Positions 54,920 to 63,194 of a stretch of DNA of 64,000 nt are shown here, piece by piece. How positions within the stretch are numbered: position 1 is the stretch's first letter; each line of letters begins with the position of its first letter. The stretch is from NCBI RefSeq assembly GCF_900101475.1, contig NZ_FMZV01000013.1, positions 1 through 64,000 of the forward strand, in the 5' to 3' direction. The stretch comes from Ruegeria marina. Lineage in GTDB: Bacteria > Pseudomonadota > Alphaproteobacteria > Rhodobacterales > Rhodobacteraceae. The translations under genes were made by a program, and so were the position numbers. The notes under the pieces were generated by a model. That model was not told the DNA's origin, did not search any database, and saw only the letters and a list, made by a program, of their open reading frames with translations.

Positions 54920-57187
54920 ATGACAATTCAGCAAAAACCGGGCGTCAGCCGCCGCGCCTTCCTTGTCGGTGCAAGTACGGCAGGTGCAGCGGTCACCATG
55001 GGATGGGGTCTGCTCTCGCCAACCTCCGCCGATGTGCGCAGCATGATTTCACCCACGCTGTTCTTCGACATTCACGCAGATGAAAGCGTGGTGATCCACA
55101 TCCAGAAGGCCGAAGTCGGTCAACACGTCGGCACCGCGCTGGCGCAGATCGTCGCGGACGAACTGGAAGTGGACTGGAAGAATGTTTCCATCGACTACAT
55201 CGGCTTTGATCCGCGCCTTGGTCTGCATCTGACCGGTGGTTCGTGGTCGATCAACTGGACCTTTGATGCGCTGTCGCGCGCCGGCGCGTCCGGCCGGATC
55301 ACCATGCTGGAAGCCGCGGCCGAGAAATTCGGCGGATCGCCCAGCGACTATACCGCAAAAAAGGGTGTCATCACCGGTAACGGGCATATGGTCACCTATG
55401 GCGCGCTGGTTGCGTCCGGCATCACCGCGCGCAGCTTCTCCGAAGAAGAGATGAAGGCGATCACGCTGAAGACAGCGGATCAGCGCCACTATGTTGGCAC
55501 CAGCCTCGAAGCGCTTGATATCCCTGCCAAGTCGCGCGGTCAGGCCATGTATGGCATTGACGCAAAAGTGCCGGGCATGGTTGTCGCGACACCGCTGATC
55601 CCGGCCGTGCGCAACGGCGCGCGGGTAGTTTCGGTCGATGACAGCGAAGCCAAGTCGGTCAAGGGATATCACGGCTATCACGTCGCCGAAGGCGATGTGA
55701 TCGAGCACTACTACACCGGTATCGTGCTGGCCGTCGCGGACACCTACTTTGCGGCCCGCAAGGCCGCCGAGCTGATCAAGGTCGAATACGATGTCGGCCC
55801 GAATGCCAAGTTGTCCCTCAAGGATCTGCGCGCCGAAAACCTGCGCCTGATCGAAAGCGGCGAGGCGGAATCGCACTTCCTCAAGGAAGGGGATGCCGAA
55901 GCGGCCATCGCCAATGCCGAAAGCAAGGTCGAAGCCATCTACGAAGTCGGTGTAAACCTGCACGGCGCTTTGGAACCGCAAACCTGTCTGGTCGACATTC
56001 AGGATGGGGTCTATCATGTCTATACCGGGACACAGATTCAGACCTTCATGGTCGAGGATCTGAAAAAACTCGGTATTCCGCAGGAAAACATCGTGGTGCA
56101 CCAGCAGCTTCTGGGCGGATCGTACGGTCGGCGTCAGTATTCCGACCCGCATATCCTTGCGGCGATGGCAGCAAAGCAGTTTGGCAAGCCGGTCAAGGTC
56201 ATCTACTCGCGCGAATTCGAACAGGTGATGGACTATTCGCGCCCGGTGAACGCTGTAAAGCTGACTGCGGGCCTGAACGGTGGCAAGATCGACGGAATGC
56301 GGGCCGCGAACGCCGGTTCTTACTTGATCCCGATCCTTGCTCCGCCTTTCATGGCACCGGACAAGACCGGCAAGGAAGGCGCTCCGATGCACGATCCCTT
56401 TGCGGTAAACGGGTTGGATCACTGGTATACGGTGCCAAACCAGACCGTTGTGACCTCGCTCAATCAGGTCGCACAATCCGCGTTGCCGCCGGGCGCGGTG
56501 CGGGCGGTAGGCCCGGGCTACCAGTATTTCGCGCTGGAAAGCTTTATCGACGAGATCGCGAACGAAATCGGCAAGGACCCGTTGTCGCTGCGTCTGGAAC
56601 TGCTGGACGGAACCGGCAAGAACGCGGGTTCGGGTGCACAGCAGGATGGCGCGAAACGTCTGGCGGCGGTTCTGCGCGAAGCGGTCAACCGCTCCGGCTA
56701 TGGCAAGCCGCTGCCGGCGGGTGAATCCATCGGTATTGCCTGTTCGGCACCGCAGGAACGCGCCTCGGCGATCTGGAACGCCTGCGCGGCCCATGTCGCG
56801 GTCGATGCTGAAACCGGCGAATTCGAGGTGAAGAAGCTGACGCTGGTGTCCGAACACGGCACGCTGGTGAACCCGCAGATGACCCGTGACCAGCTGATGG
56901 GGGCAGCCCTCTGGGGTCTGGCCTTTGCTGCGCTCGAAGATGTTCAGTTTGAGGATGGGCGATTGATCGCGGAGTCGTTCCAAGATATGAACCCGTTGCG
57001 TCAGGAGCACCTGCCGGAACTGGATCTGACCGTATTGGACAGCGGTCACTATCCGGTCGGCGTGGGCGAGGCCGGGGCCACCGTGATCGCACCCGCGATT
57101 GCCAACGCCATCTTCAAGGCGGTTGGTGCACGTGTTCGGTCGCTGCCGATCACGCCGGAGAAGGTCAAGGCCGCCATGTCGGCCTGA
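54920..57187 (+). CDS. Molybdopterin-binding subunit of an aldehyde oxidase/isoquinoline-oxidoreductase-like enzyme, Tat-exported
   Basis: A 755-residue molybdenum hydroxylase large subunit. The N-terminus 'GVSRRAFLVGASTAGAA' is a twin-arginine signal, so the enzyme acts in the periplasm. Cofactor-binding segments: 'GGSYGRRQYSDPH', 'PPGAVRAVGPGYQYFALE' and the catalytic Glu in 'GVGEAGATVIAPAIANA'. No FAD subunit is present, as in isoquinoline 1-oxidoreductase and acetic-acid-bacterial aldehyde dehydrogenases, so electrons should go to a cytochrome. By context it would oxidise the aldehyde made by the PQQ enzyme to the acid. Confidence 0.9.
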   Translation: MTIQQKPGVSRRAFLVGASTAGAAVTMGWGLLSPTSADVRSMISPTLFFDIHADESVVIHIQKAEVGQHVGTALAQIVADELEVDWKNVSIDYIGFDPRLGLHLTGGSWSINWTFDALSRAGASGRITMLEAAAEKFGGSPSDYTAKKGVITGNGHMVTYGALVASGITARSFSEEEMKAITLKTADQRHYVGTSLEALDIPAKSRGQAMYGIDAKVPGMVVATPLIPAVRNGARVVSVDDSEAKSVKGYHGYHVAEGDVIEHYYTGIVLAVADTYFAARKAAELIKVEYDVGPNAKLSLKDLRAENLRLIESGEAESHFLKEGDAEAAIANAESKVEAIYEVGVNLHGALEPQTCLVDIQDGVYHVYTGTQIQTFMVEDLKKLGIPQENIVVHQQLLGGSYGRRQYSDPHILAAMAAKQFGKPVKVIYSREFEQVMDYSRPVNAVKLTAGLNGGKIDGMRAANAGSYLIPILAPPFMAPDKTGKEGAPMHDPFAVNGLDHWYTVPNQTVVTSLNQVAQSALPPGAVRAVGPGYQYFALESFIDEIANEIGKDPLSLRLELLDGTGKNAGSGAQQDGAKRLAAVLREAVNRSGYGKPLPAGESIGIACSAPQERASAIWNACAAHVAVDAETGEFEVKKLTLVSEHGTLVNPQMTRDQLMGAALWGLAFAALEDVQFEDGRLIAESFQDMNPLRQEHLPELDLTVLDSGHYPVGVGEAGATVIAPAIANAIFKAVGARVRSLPITPEKVKAAMSA

Positions 57188-57202
57188 CGCTAATAAGTCA
57201 AA

Positions 57203-57229
57203 GGGGCAATGCACATGTAGCGTTGCCCC
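57203..57229 (+). terminator. Hairpin after the molybdenum hydroxylase genes
   Basis: A 9-bp stem with one G-T pair, GGGGCAATG at 57203-57211 and CGTTGCCCC at 57221-57229, 9-base loop, 15 bases after the stop codon. No long U-run follows. It separates the hydroxylase genes from the TRAP genes. Confidence 0.55.
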
Positions 57230-57274
57230 AATAAGATGCCCCTAAGGGCTGAATACCAAGGGAGGAGAAAACCC

Positions 57275-58318
57275 ATGAAGACCATTGCAACCGTCGCCGT
57301 GGCGGCATGTCTGACTGCCGGTGCCGTTCAGGCGCAGGAAGTGTTCGAGATGACGAGCGCTTTCGGAAAAAACCTGCCGATCCTGGGCACGGCCGGTGTC
57401 GATTTCGTCGACAAGATCAATGCAATTTCGAGCGAGGTTGAATTCAAGCATTACGATCCCGGTGAACTGGTGCCGACCTTGGAAGCGCTCGACGCGGTGT
57501 CGAACGGCTCGGTGGATGCGGCCTATACCACCTCGGGTTACTGGCAGGGCAAGATGGCGGCTGCCTCGCTTTTTGCCGCCGTGCCCTTTGGCCCGGAAGC
57601 GGGCGAGTTCCTGGGCTGGATGCTCTATGATGACGGCGCCGCGCTGTTTCAGCAGATGTATGACGAAAACGGCTATAACGTTAAGGTTCTGCCCTGCGGT
57701 GTGATCGCGCCGGAGACTTCGGGCTGGTTCAAGAACGAAATCAACTCGCTCAAGGATCTCGAAGGTCTGAACATGCGCTTCTTCGGCCTGGGCGCCGAGG
57801 TGATGCAGAAACTGGGCGTGTCGACCTCGCTGCTCGCGGGTGGCGACATCTTCCCGGCGCTGGAGCGCGGCGCGATTGACGCGACCGAGTTCTCGATGCC
57901 GCGTATCGATGCGCGTCTCGGCTTCCACCAGATTGCCAAGTACAACTACTTCCCCGGTTGGCACCAGCCCGCGACCCTGTTCGAACTCCTGATCAACAAG
58001 GATCGCTGGGAAGATCTGGACGAGTCCGCGCAGAAGCAGATCGAGATCGCCTGTCTCGCCAACATCACCACCAACTTCGCCGAGGGCGAGGCCACGAACT
58101 TCCCGGCCATGGTGGACAATGTCGAGAATAACGGCGTGACCATCAAGCAATGGACCCCCGAGCAACTGTCCGCGTTTGAAGCAGCCTGGAACGAGGTGGC
58201 CGGCGAACTGGCGGCCGAGGATGCCTTCTTCAAGAAGGTCTGGGATGACCTGAGCGAGTACCGTGAAGGCTACAAGACCTGGGGCAACACGATCTATCTG
58301 CCGCGTCCGCGCGACTGA
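57275..58318 (+). CDS. TRAP transporter substrate-binding protein (TakP-like DctP)
   Basis: A 347-residue periplasmic receptor with signal peptide ('TVAVAACLTAGAVQAQE'). 'GGDIFPALERGAIDATEFSMP' and the substrate-anchoring Arg in 'LEGLNMRFFGLGAEVMQKLG' fit the 2-oxo-acid/monocarboxylate branch (TakP type) of TRAP receptors. It should present a carboxylate, plausibly the acid produced in the periplasm by this cluster, to the DctQM channel. ATG 57275 is preceded by GGAGGAG. A strong hairpin follows the gene. Confidence 0.92.
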   Translation: MKTIATVAVAACLTAGAVQAQEVFEMTSAFGKNLPILGTAGVDFVDKINAISSEVEFKHYDPGELVPTLEALDAVSNGSVDAAYTTSGYWQGKMAAASLFAAVPFGPEAGEFLGWMLYDDGAALFQQMYDENGYNVKVLPCGVIAPETSGWFKNEINSLKDLEGLNMRFFGLGAEVMQKLGVSTSLLAGGDIFPALERGAIDATEFSMPRIDARLGFHQIAKYNYFPGWHQPATLFELLINKDRWEDLDESAQKQIEIACLANITTNFAEGEATNFPAMVDNVENNGVTIKQWTPEQLSAFEAAWNEVAGELAAEDAFFKKVWDDLSEYREGYKTWGNTIYLPRPRD

Positions 58319-58342
58319 TCGGGCGGCGCTTCCGGCTGAGAC

Positions 58343-58370
58343 GGGACAGGCCCGAATACGGGCCTGTCCC
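58343..58370 (+). terminator. Strong hairpin between the TRAP receptor and permease genes
   Basis: A perfect 12-bp inverted repeat, GGGACAGGCCCG at 58343-58354 and CGGGCCTGTCCC at 58359-58370, 4-base loop, followed by TTGCTG. Its form matches the glpV-glpK hairpin and would favour receptor mRNA over permease mRNA. Confidence 0.7.
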
Positions 58371-58437
58371 TTGCTGCACCCGCAAAACCGCACCTGCACA
58401 TTATCGCTGCCGCGCCTGCGCGCGGTGAGGGGGACAC

Positions 58438-59256
58438 ATGCATGAAGAAGAAACAGTAATCGGGGGGGACGAGCCGAGCGTTGCGATCAATGATCCCGGC
58501 GAGATCGACCGGGGCGAGCATGGTCGTGGCGACAGGTTTGTCGTCAACCTGTCCAATGTGGTGGCCTGGCTTTTTCCCATCCTGATGATCGCCATCTGCG
58601 CCCAGGTCGTGCTGCGCCAGGCAGGCAACAACCAGGCCTGGCTGGACGATTTCCAGTGGTGGCTGTACGGCGCGGCGGTACTGGTGGGCGTGGCCTATGC
58701 GGTGACCACCAACAGCCATGTGCGCGTGGATATCTTCTATGACAATTTCGACCCCAGGCGCAAAGCACGCATCGACGTCTTTGCGCTGGCGTGGTGTTTC
58801 CTGCCCTTCGTGATCCTCAGCTGGGATGTGACGCTGGGCTATGCGATTTCCTCGGTGGTCGCCGATGAAGGCTCGGACAGCCCCAACGGGCTGCACAACC
58901 TTTGGATTCTCAAGGTGGTGCTGAACCTGTCCTTCGTTCTGATCGCGATGGCAACCTGGTCGATGTACAAACGCCGCCTAAAGGTGCTGACCGCGCCGAC
59001 GCTGGGGCGCAAGCTGCTCTATGCCCTGCCGTCCACCATGTTCGCGATCAACCTCGCGGCCTATTACGCGATATACGTGTATCACTGGCTCACGTTGCCC
59101 GAGGGCGAAAACCCGCGCGCCATCGCGCGCAAACCGATCTTCGACGAGTTCGAGGCCGGGCCATGGGATATCAAGTACACCATCGTCATCACCGTGGTCC
59201 TGACGATCGTTGTTGTCGGTCTCGCGCTTCTGCGTGACGCACGGAGGGCGCGCTGA
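58438..59256 (+). CDS. TRAP transporter small permease (DctQ family)
   Basis: A 272-residue membrane protein, longer than the typical 160-200 residues, with an N-terminal hydrophilic, acidic extension of about 35 residues ('EEETVIGGDEPSV') before the first helix. Further hydrophobic helices are near 'GAAVLVGVAYAVTT', 'CFLPFVILSW', 'VLNLSFVLIAMATW' and the C-terminal 'VITVVLTIVVVGLALL'. Its last base is shared with the large-permease ATG. Large DctQ proteins of this kind go with TakP-like receptors. Confidence 0.9.
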   Translation: MHEEETVIGGDEPSVAINDPGEIDRGEHGRGDRFVVNLSNVVAWLFPILMIAICAQVVLRQAGNNQAWLDDFQWWLYGAAVLVGVAYAVTTNSHVRVDIFYDNFDPRRKARIDVFALAWCFLPFVILSWDVTLGYAISSVVADEGSDSPNGLHNLWILKVVLNLSFVLIAMATWSMYKRRLKVLTAPTLGRKLLYALPSTMFAINLAAYYAIYVYHWLTLPEGENPRAIARKPIFDEFEAGPWDIKYTIVITVVLTIVVVGLALLRDARRAR

Positions 59257-60704
59257 TGCTGAGCTTTGTCGGTCAATTCCTGACGCTGAACGAGATCGCG
59301 GTGATCTTCATGTTCGGCGGTTTCATCGTCATGCTGTTTCGCGGCGTACCGGTGGCGATGGCGCTGGTGGGGATCAGCCTTATCTTCGTGCTGATCGCCG
59401 AATTCCTGCTCGATCCGTTCCGCGGGACCTTCCGCGATATCATCGATTTCAACCGCACCGGGATCGAATACCAGAAACTGCACGCCCTCTCGGGGCGGCT
59501 GTTTGGCTCGATCGTCAAGAACCCGGTGCTGGTGGCGCTGCCGATGTTCATCTTCATGGGGTTGATGCTGGACCAGTCCGGCGTGGCGCTCCGCATGATG
59601 CAGTCGATGCAGAAACTGTTCCGGGGGTTGCGCGGCGGGCTGTCGCTGACCGTGCTGCTGATCGGGATCATCCTTGCCGCCTCGACCGGGGTGATCGGCG
59701 CATCCGTCACGCTGCTTGGCGTGATGGCGCTGCCGCAGATGATGAACCAGAACTATTCCAAGCCCATCGCCACCGGCACCATCGCCTCGGCGGGGACGCT
59801 GGGCATCCTGATCCCGCCGTCGATCATGCTGGTGATCATGTCGGATCAGCTGGCCATCAGCCTTGGGGATCTGTTCATGGGCGCATTGTTCCCAGGGCTG
59901 TTGCTGGGCGCGCTTTATATCGTCTTCATCGTGATCTACGGCTTCATCAATCCCAAGGCGATGCCCGCGCCGGAGAAATCCGAGCATGTCGGCTGGCCGG
60001 TGGTCAAGGAGGTGCTGCTGGCGGTGGTGCCGCCGATGCTGCTGATCCTTCTGGTTCTGGGCTCGATCTTTGCGGGTTTCGCCACACCGACCGAAGCCTC
60101 GGGTCTGGGGGCGCTGGGGGCGACGCTGCTGGCGCTGGCCAACCGCAAGCTTGACCTGAAGGTGCTGGCCACTGTCAGCCGATCGACGCTGAATACCTCG
60201 GGCTATATCGTCGGCATCTTCCTCGCGGCGAACTTCTTTGCCTTCATCCTGCGGCGCTATGGCGGGGACGAGATCATCGAGCACATGGTGCTGAATGCCT
60301 TTGACGGGCACCCCTACTGGACCGTGGCGTTCATCCTGTTCATCGTGTTCCTGCTGGGTTTCCTGCTGGACTGGATCGAGATCACGATCATCATCATGCC
60401 GCTGATGCTGCCGGTGATCCTGTCGCTGAACTTGCCGATCGAAGGCTACGACACGGTCAATCAGCCGTCCGTCGTGTGGTTCGCGATCCTTGTGGCGGTC
60501 ACATTGCAGACCAGCTTTCTGACGCCGCCGGTGGGTTTTGCGCTGTTCTACCTCAAGGGGGTCTGTCCGCCCGGCGTGTCGCTGAGCCACATCTACAAGG
60601 GCGTGATCCCCTTCGTCATGCTGCAGCTTCTGGGCCTGTTCATCGTCTTTGAATTCCCGGCCCTGGTGACATGGTTGCCGGCCTACGCCTATGGCACTCA
60701 ATAA
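59256..60704 (+). CDS. TRAP transporter large permease (DctM family)
   Basis: A 482-residue sodium-coupled transport protein with about twelve hydrophobic segments. 'LSGRLFGSIVKNPVLVALP', 'AGTLGILIPPSIMLVIMSDQ' and 'ATPTEASGLGALGATLLAL' are the conserved DctM signatures. The start codon overlaps the small-permease stop. With the two preceding genes it makes a complete TRAP system; the thiolase gene follows after 19 bases. Confidence 0.94.
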   Translation: MLSFVGQFLTLNEIAVIFMFGGFIVMLFRGVPVAMALVGISLIFVLIAEFLLDPFRGTFRDIIDFNRTGIEYQKLHALSGRLFGSIVKNPVLVALPMFIFMGLMLDQSGVALRMMQSMQKLFRGLRGGLSLTVLLIGIILAASTGVIGASVTLLGVMALPQMMNQNYSKPIATGTIASAGTLGILIPPSIMLVIMSDQLAISLGDLFMGALFPGLLLGALYIVFIVIYGFINPKAMPAPEKSEHVGWPVVKEVLLAVVPPMLLILLVLGSIFAGFATPTEASGLGALGATLLALANRKLDLKVLATVSRSTLNTSGYIVGIFLAANFFAFILRRYGGDEIIEHMVLNAFDGHPYWTVAFILFIVFLLGFLLDWIEITIIIMPLMLPVILSLNLPIEGYDTVNQPSVVWFAILVAVTLQTSFLTPPVGFALFYLKGVCPPGVSLSHIYKGVIPFVMLQLLGLFIVFEFPALVTWLPAYAYGTQ

Positions 60705-60723
60705 TTAGATCGGGGATCTGCAC

Positions 60724-61902
60724 ATGAAAGACATCGTCATTGCTTCAGCCGCCCGTACCGCCATCGGCGATTTCGGTGGCGCGTTGAAGGACGTCAGCCC
60801 CACCGAACTGGGCATTGTAACCGCCCGCGCGGCCATCGCGCGGGCGGGGATCTCGGCCTCCGATGTGGGGCAGGCATTCTTTGGCAATGTTATCCATTCC
60901 GAAGCTCGCGACATGTACCTGTCCCGCACCATCGCGATGGGCGCTGGCGTGCCGGACAGCGCGCCTGCACTGACAGTCAACCGTCTTTGCGGCTCTGGGT
61001 TGCAGGCCATCGTGTCGGGCATACAGGCCATCGCCCTTGGGGATGCCGAGGTTGTTCTTGCCGGCGGGGCGGAAAGCATGAGCCGCGCGGGCTATCTGAT
61101 ACCTTCTGCGCGCTGGGGGCAAAAGATGGGGGATGCGCAGGCCATCGACATGATGACCGCGGTGCTTCACGATCCCTTCGGTCACGGCCATATGGGGATC
61201 ACCGCCGAGAACGTGGCCGAGCGTCACGGGATCGACCGCGCGGCGCAGGACGCCTTTGCCGTCGAAAGCCACCGGCGCGCGGCGGCGGCCATCGCGGCGG
61301 GGCATTTCCGCGAGCAGATCGTGCCGGTGGTGCAACAGACCCGCAAGGGCGAGGTGGTGTTCGACACCGATGAACATGTGCGCGCGGATGCGAACCTTGA
61401 GGGCATGGCGGGCCTGCGGGCGGCATTCAGGAAGGACGGGACCGTGACGGCGGGCAATGCCTCGGGCATCAACGACGGCGCGGCCTCGCTCATCCTGATG
61501 AGTGCCGAGGCGGCAGAGCGCCTGGGCGTGACGCCACTGGCGCGCGTGGTTTCCTACGGTCATGCCGGGGTAGCACCCGAGGTGATGGGGCTGGGTCCGG
61601 TGCCCGCGATGCGTATCGCGCTCGGGCGGGCGGGGATCACGGCGGGGGACCTGGACGTGGTGGAAAGCAACGAAGCCTTCGCGGCCCAGGCCTGCGCCGT
61701 CACTGCGGAACTCGGGCTTGATCCGGCACGGGTCAACCCCAATGGCGGGGCTGTTGCGCTTGGCCATCCCATCGGGGCCAGCGGGGCGATCATTACCACC
61801 AAGCTGGTTTATGAAATGCGCCGAACGGGCGCCCGAAAGGGCGCGGCGACCATGTGTATCGGCGGCGGGCAGGGGATTGCCCTGATCGTCGAGGCGCTGT
61901 GA
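60724..61902 (+). CDS. Thiolase (acetyl-CoA acetyltransferase family)
   Basis: A 392-residue thiolase. The nucleophilic Cys is in '[12 protein letters not shown]' (about residue 89), and the acid/base residues are His in '[15 protein letters not shown]' and Cys in '[10 protein letters not shown]'. It either condenses two acetyl-CoA or cleaves 3-oxoacyl-CoA; inside a catabolic cluster with ligase and dehydrogenase genes, cleavage is more likely. No hydratase or 3-hydroxyacyl-CoA dehydrogenase of classical type is adjacent, so those steps must be provided elsewhere. Confidence 0.94.
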   Translation: MKDIVIASAARTAIGDFGGALKDVSPTELGIVTARAAIARAGISASDVGQAFFGNVIHSEARDMYLSRTIAMGAGVPDSAPALTVNRLCGSGLQAIVSGIQAIALGDAEVVLAGGAESMSRAGYLIPSARWGQKMGDAQAIDMMTAVLHDPFGHGHMGITAENVAERHGIDRAAQDAFAVESHRRAAAAIAAGHFREQIVPVVQQTRKGEVVFDTDEHVRADANLEGMAGLRAAFRKDGTVTAGNASGINDGAASLILMSAEAAERLGVTPLARVVSYGHAGVAPEVMGLGPVPAMRIALGRAGITAGDLDVVESNEAFAAQACAVTAELGLDPARVNPNGGAVALGHPIGASGAIITTKLVYEMRRTGARKGAATMCIGGGQGIALIVEAL

Positions 61903-61943
61903 ACGGAGGCGGCGGGTTCACATCGCGAACAAGGAGGCAACGC

Positions 61944-62062
61944 ATGAAACCGGGGGTATTGCGGTGCTTATTCTGATGGTCGGTCCCGTGCTGGCGCAAC
62001 AGCCGGTCACGGACGATGCCGACACAGGCGAAAGGCTCCGAAATGCAGGCTTTCGAGCTTGA
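61944..62062 (+). pseudogene. Possible remnant of an exported protein gene
   Basis: A good ribosome binding site (AAGGAGG at 61931-61937) precedes ATG 61944, but that frame stops after 10 codons. One added base in the run of five G at 61952-61956 would join the ATG to a frame encoding a signal-peptide-like stretch ('GIAVLILMVGPVLAQQPV') followed by 'DDADTGERL', a sequence reminiscent of cytochrome c N-termini. The frame ends at 62060-62062, inside the epoxide hydrolase start. This looks like a truncated, frameshifted leftover, but the stretch is short and chance cannot be excluded. Confidence 0.35.
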
Positions 62063-63134
62063 GATTGCGCAGGGGCAGATCGACGATCTGCACGACAGAT
62101 TGGGCCGGACCCGGCTGCCGGATCGCACGCCCGGCCCGGATTGGGCTTTTGGCACCGATCCGGACTGGTTGGCCGATCTGATCGGCTATTGGCGCGACAG
62201 GTTCGACTGGCGTGCCCAGGAGGCGGCGCTGAACGCCTTCGAACAGGTCATGCTGCCGCTGCACGGGATCGATCTGCACACCATCATCGCCAAGGGGCAG
62301 GGACCATCGCCCAGGCCGCTTCTGTTGCTGCATGGCTGGCCGGGATCGGTGTTCGAATTCCTCGACATCCTGCCGATACTCACCGATCCCGCGCGGTTCG
62401 GCGGCAGGCCGGAGGATGCCTTTACCGTGGTCGCCCCGTCGCTTCCGGGGTTCGGACTGTCCTTTGCGCCAGGGCAAAAGCGCTTCAGCGTCCAGGAAAT
62501 GGCCGCGCTGTTTGCTGATCTGATGAGCGCATTGGGATACCCGCGGTTTGGCGTTCAGGGCGGCGATTGGGGCGCCTTCACGGGGTCGGCACTGGCCCTG
62601 CGCCATCCCGACCGGGTGACGGGGTTGCACCTGAACTACCTGCCCCTGCGGCCTGAGCCGTCGGAGTTCGAGCGGGAGGAAACCGCCTATGCGATCATCC
62701 AGGGCACCAAGCCGCAGACGCTGGCCTATGCCCTAACCGACTCGCCTGCCGGGCTGGCCGCCTGGATCGGCGAGAAATTCCACCGCTGGACAGATCACGG
62801 CGGCGACCCCTTTACTGCGGTCAGCCGCGACCGGATGCTGGCCAATATCTCGCTCTATTGGTTCACAGGTGCCATCGGCTCGTCGTTCTGGCCCTATTAT
62901 GCGCGTTTGCATGGCGATTGGCCGGTGCCCGACGGTGCACAGGTCCGCGTGCCCATGGGCCATGCCGCCTTCCCGCGCGAAATCCGCAGGCCGGAACGGG
63001 AGGCTGCGGCGCAGATGTTCCCGGATATCCGCCGTTGGACCGGGATGGAGAAGGGCGGACATTTCGCCGCCATGGAGCAGCCCGCGGCGCTCGCGGCGGA
63101 GATCCGGGCCTTCTTTGCGGACCTGCCTGCTTAA
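62043..63134 (+). CDS. Epoxide hydrolase (EHN/microsomal type)
   Basis: A 363-residue alpha/beta hydrolase with the N-terminal epoxide-hydrolase domain ('DDLHDRLGRTRLPDR'). 'LLLHGWPGSVFEFLDIL' is the oxyanion region, the nucleophilic Asp is in 'GVQGGDWGAFTG' and the His in 'MEKGGHFAAMEQP'; Tyr residues of the lid lie in 'NISLYWFTGAIGSSFWPYYA'. No signal peptide. ATG 62043 is preferred; an in-frame ATG at 62016 adds nine residues without a ribosome binding site. The substrate is unknown; an epoxide intermediate would be compatible with oxidation of an unsaturated alcohol. Confidence 0.9.
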   Translation: MQAFELEIAQGQIDDLHDRLGRTRLPDRTPGPDWAFGTDPDWLADLIGYWRDRFDWRAQEAALNAFEQVMLPLHGIDLHTIIAKGQGPSPRPLLLLHGWPGSVFEFLDILPILTDPARFGGRPEDAFTVVAPSLPGFGLSFAPGQKRFSVQEMAALFADLMSALGYPRFGVQGGDWGAFTGSALALRHPDRVTGLHLNYLPLRPEPSEFEREETAYAIIQGTKPQTLAYALTDSPAGLAAWIGEKFHRWTDHGGDPFTAVSRDRMLANISLYWFTGAIGSSFWPYYARLHGDWPVPDGAQVRVPMGHAAFPREIRRPEREAAAQMFPDIRRWTGMEKGGHFAAMEQPAALAAEIRAFFADLPA

Positions 63135-63139
63135 AAACG

Positions 63140-63168
63140 TTCACCCGCAACAGTGTGCTGCGGGTGAA
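63140..63168 (-). terminator. Intrinsic terminator between convergent genes
   Basis: A perfect 10-bp stem, TTCACCCGCA at 63140-63149 and TGCGGGTGAA at 63159-63168, with a 9-base loop. On the minus strand it is followed by CGTTTTTAA, the U-run of an intrinsic terminator for the class II aldolase gene; on the plus strand it directly follows the epoxide hydrolase stop. Confidence 0.8.
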
Positions 63169-63194
63169 GTTGGCATGGAATCGGGGGCCCCGAT

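Noticed and set aside
55049-57214. A 721-codon open frame antisense to the molybdenum hydroxylase gene
   Set aside because: The plus-strand gene has a Tat signal and cofactor motifs; the antisense frame shows none and is a shadow of codon bias. The same applies to long antisense frames at 11778-13622, 39065-40828, 41461-43794 and 26423-28510.
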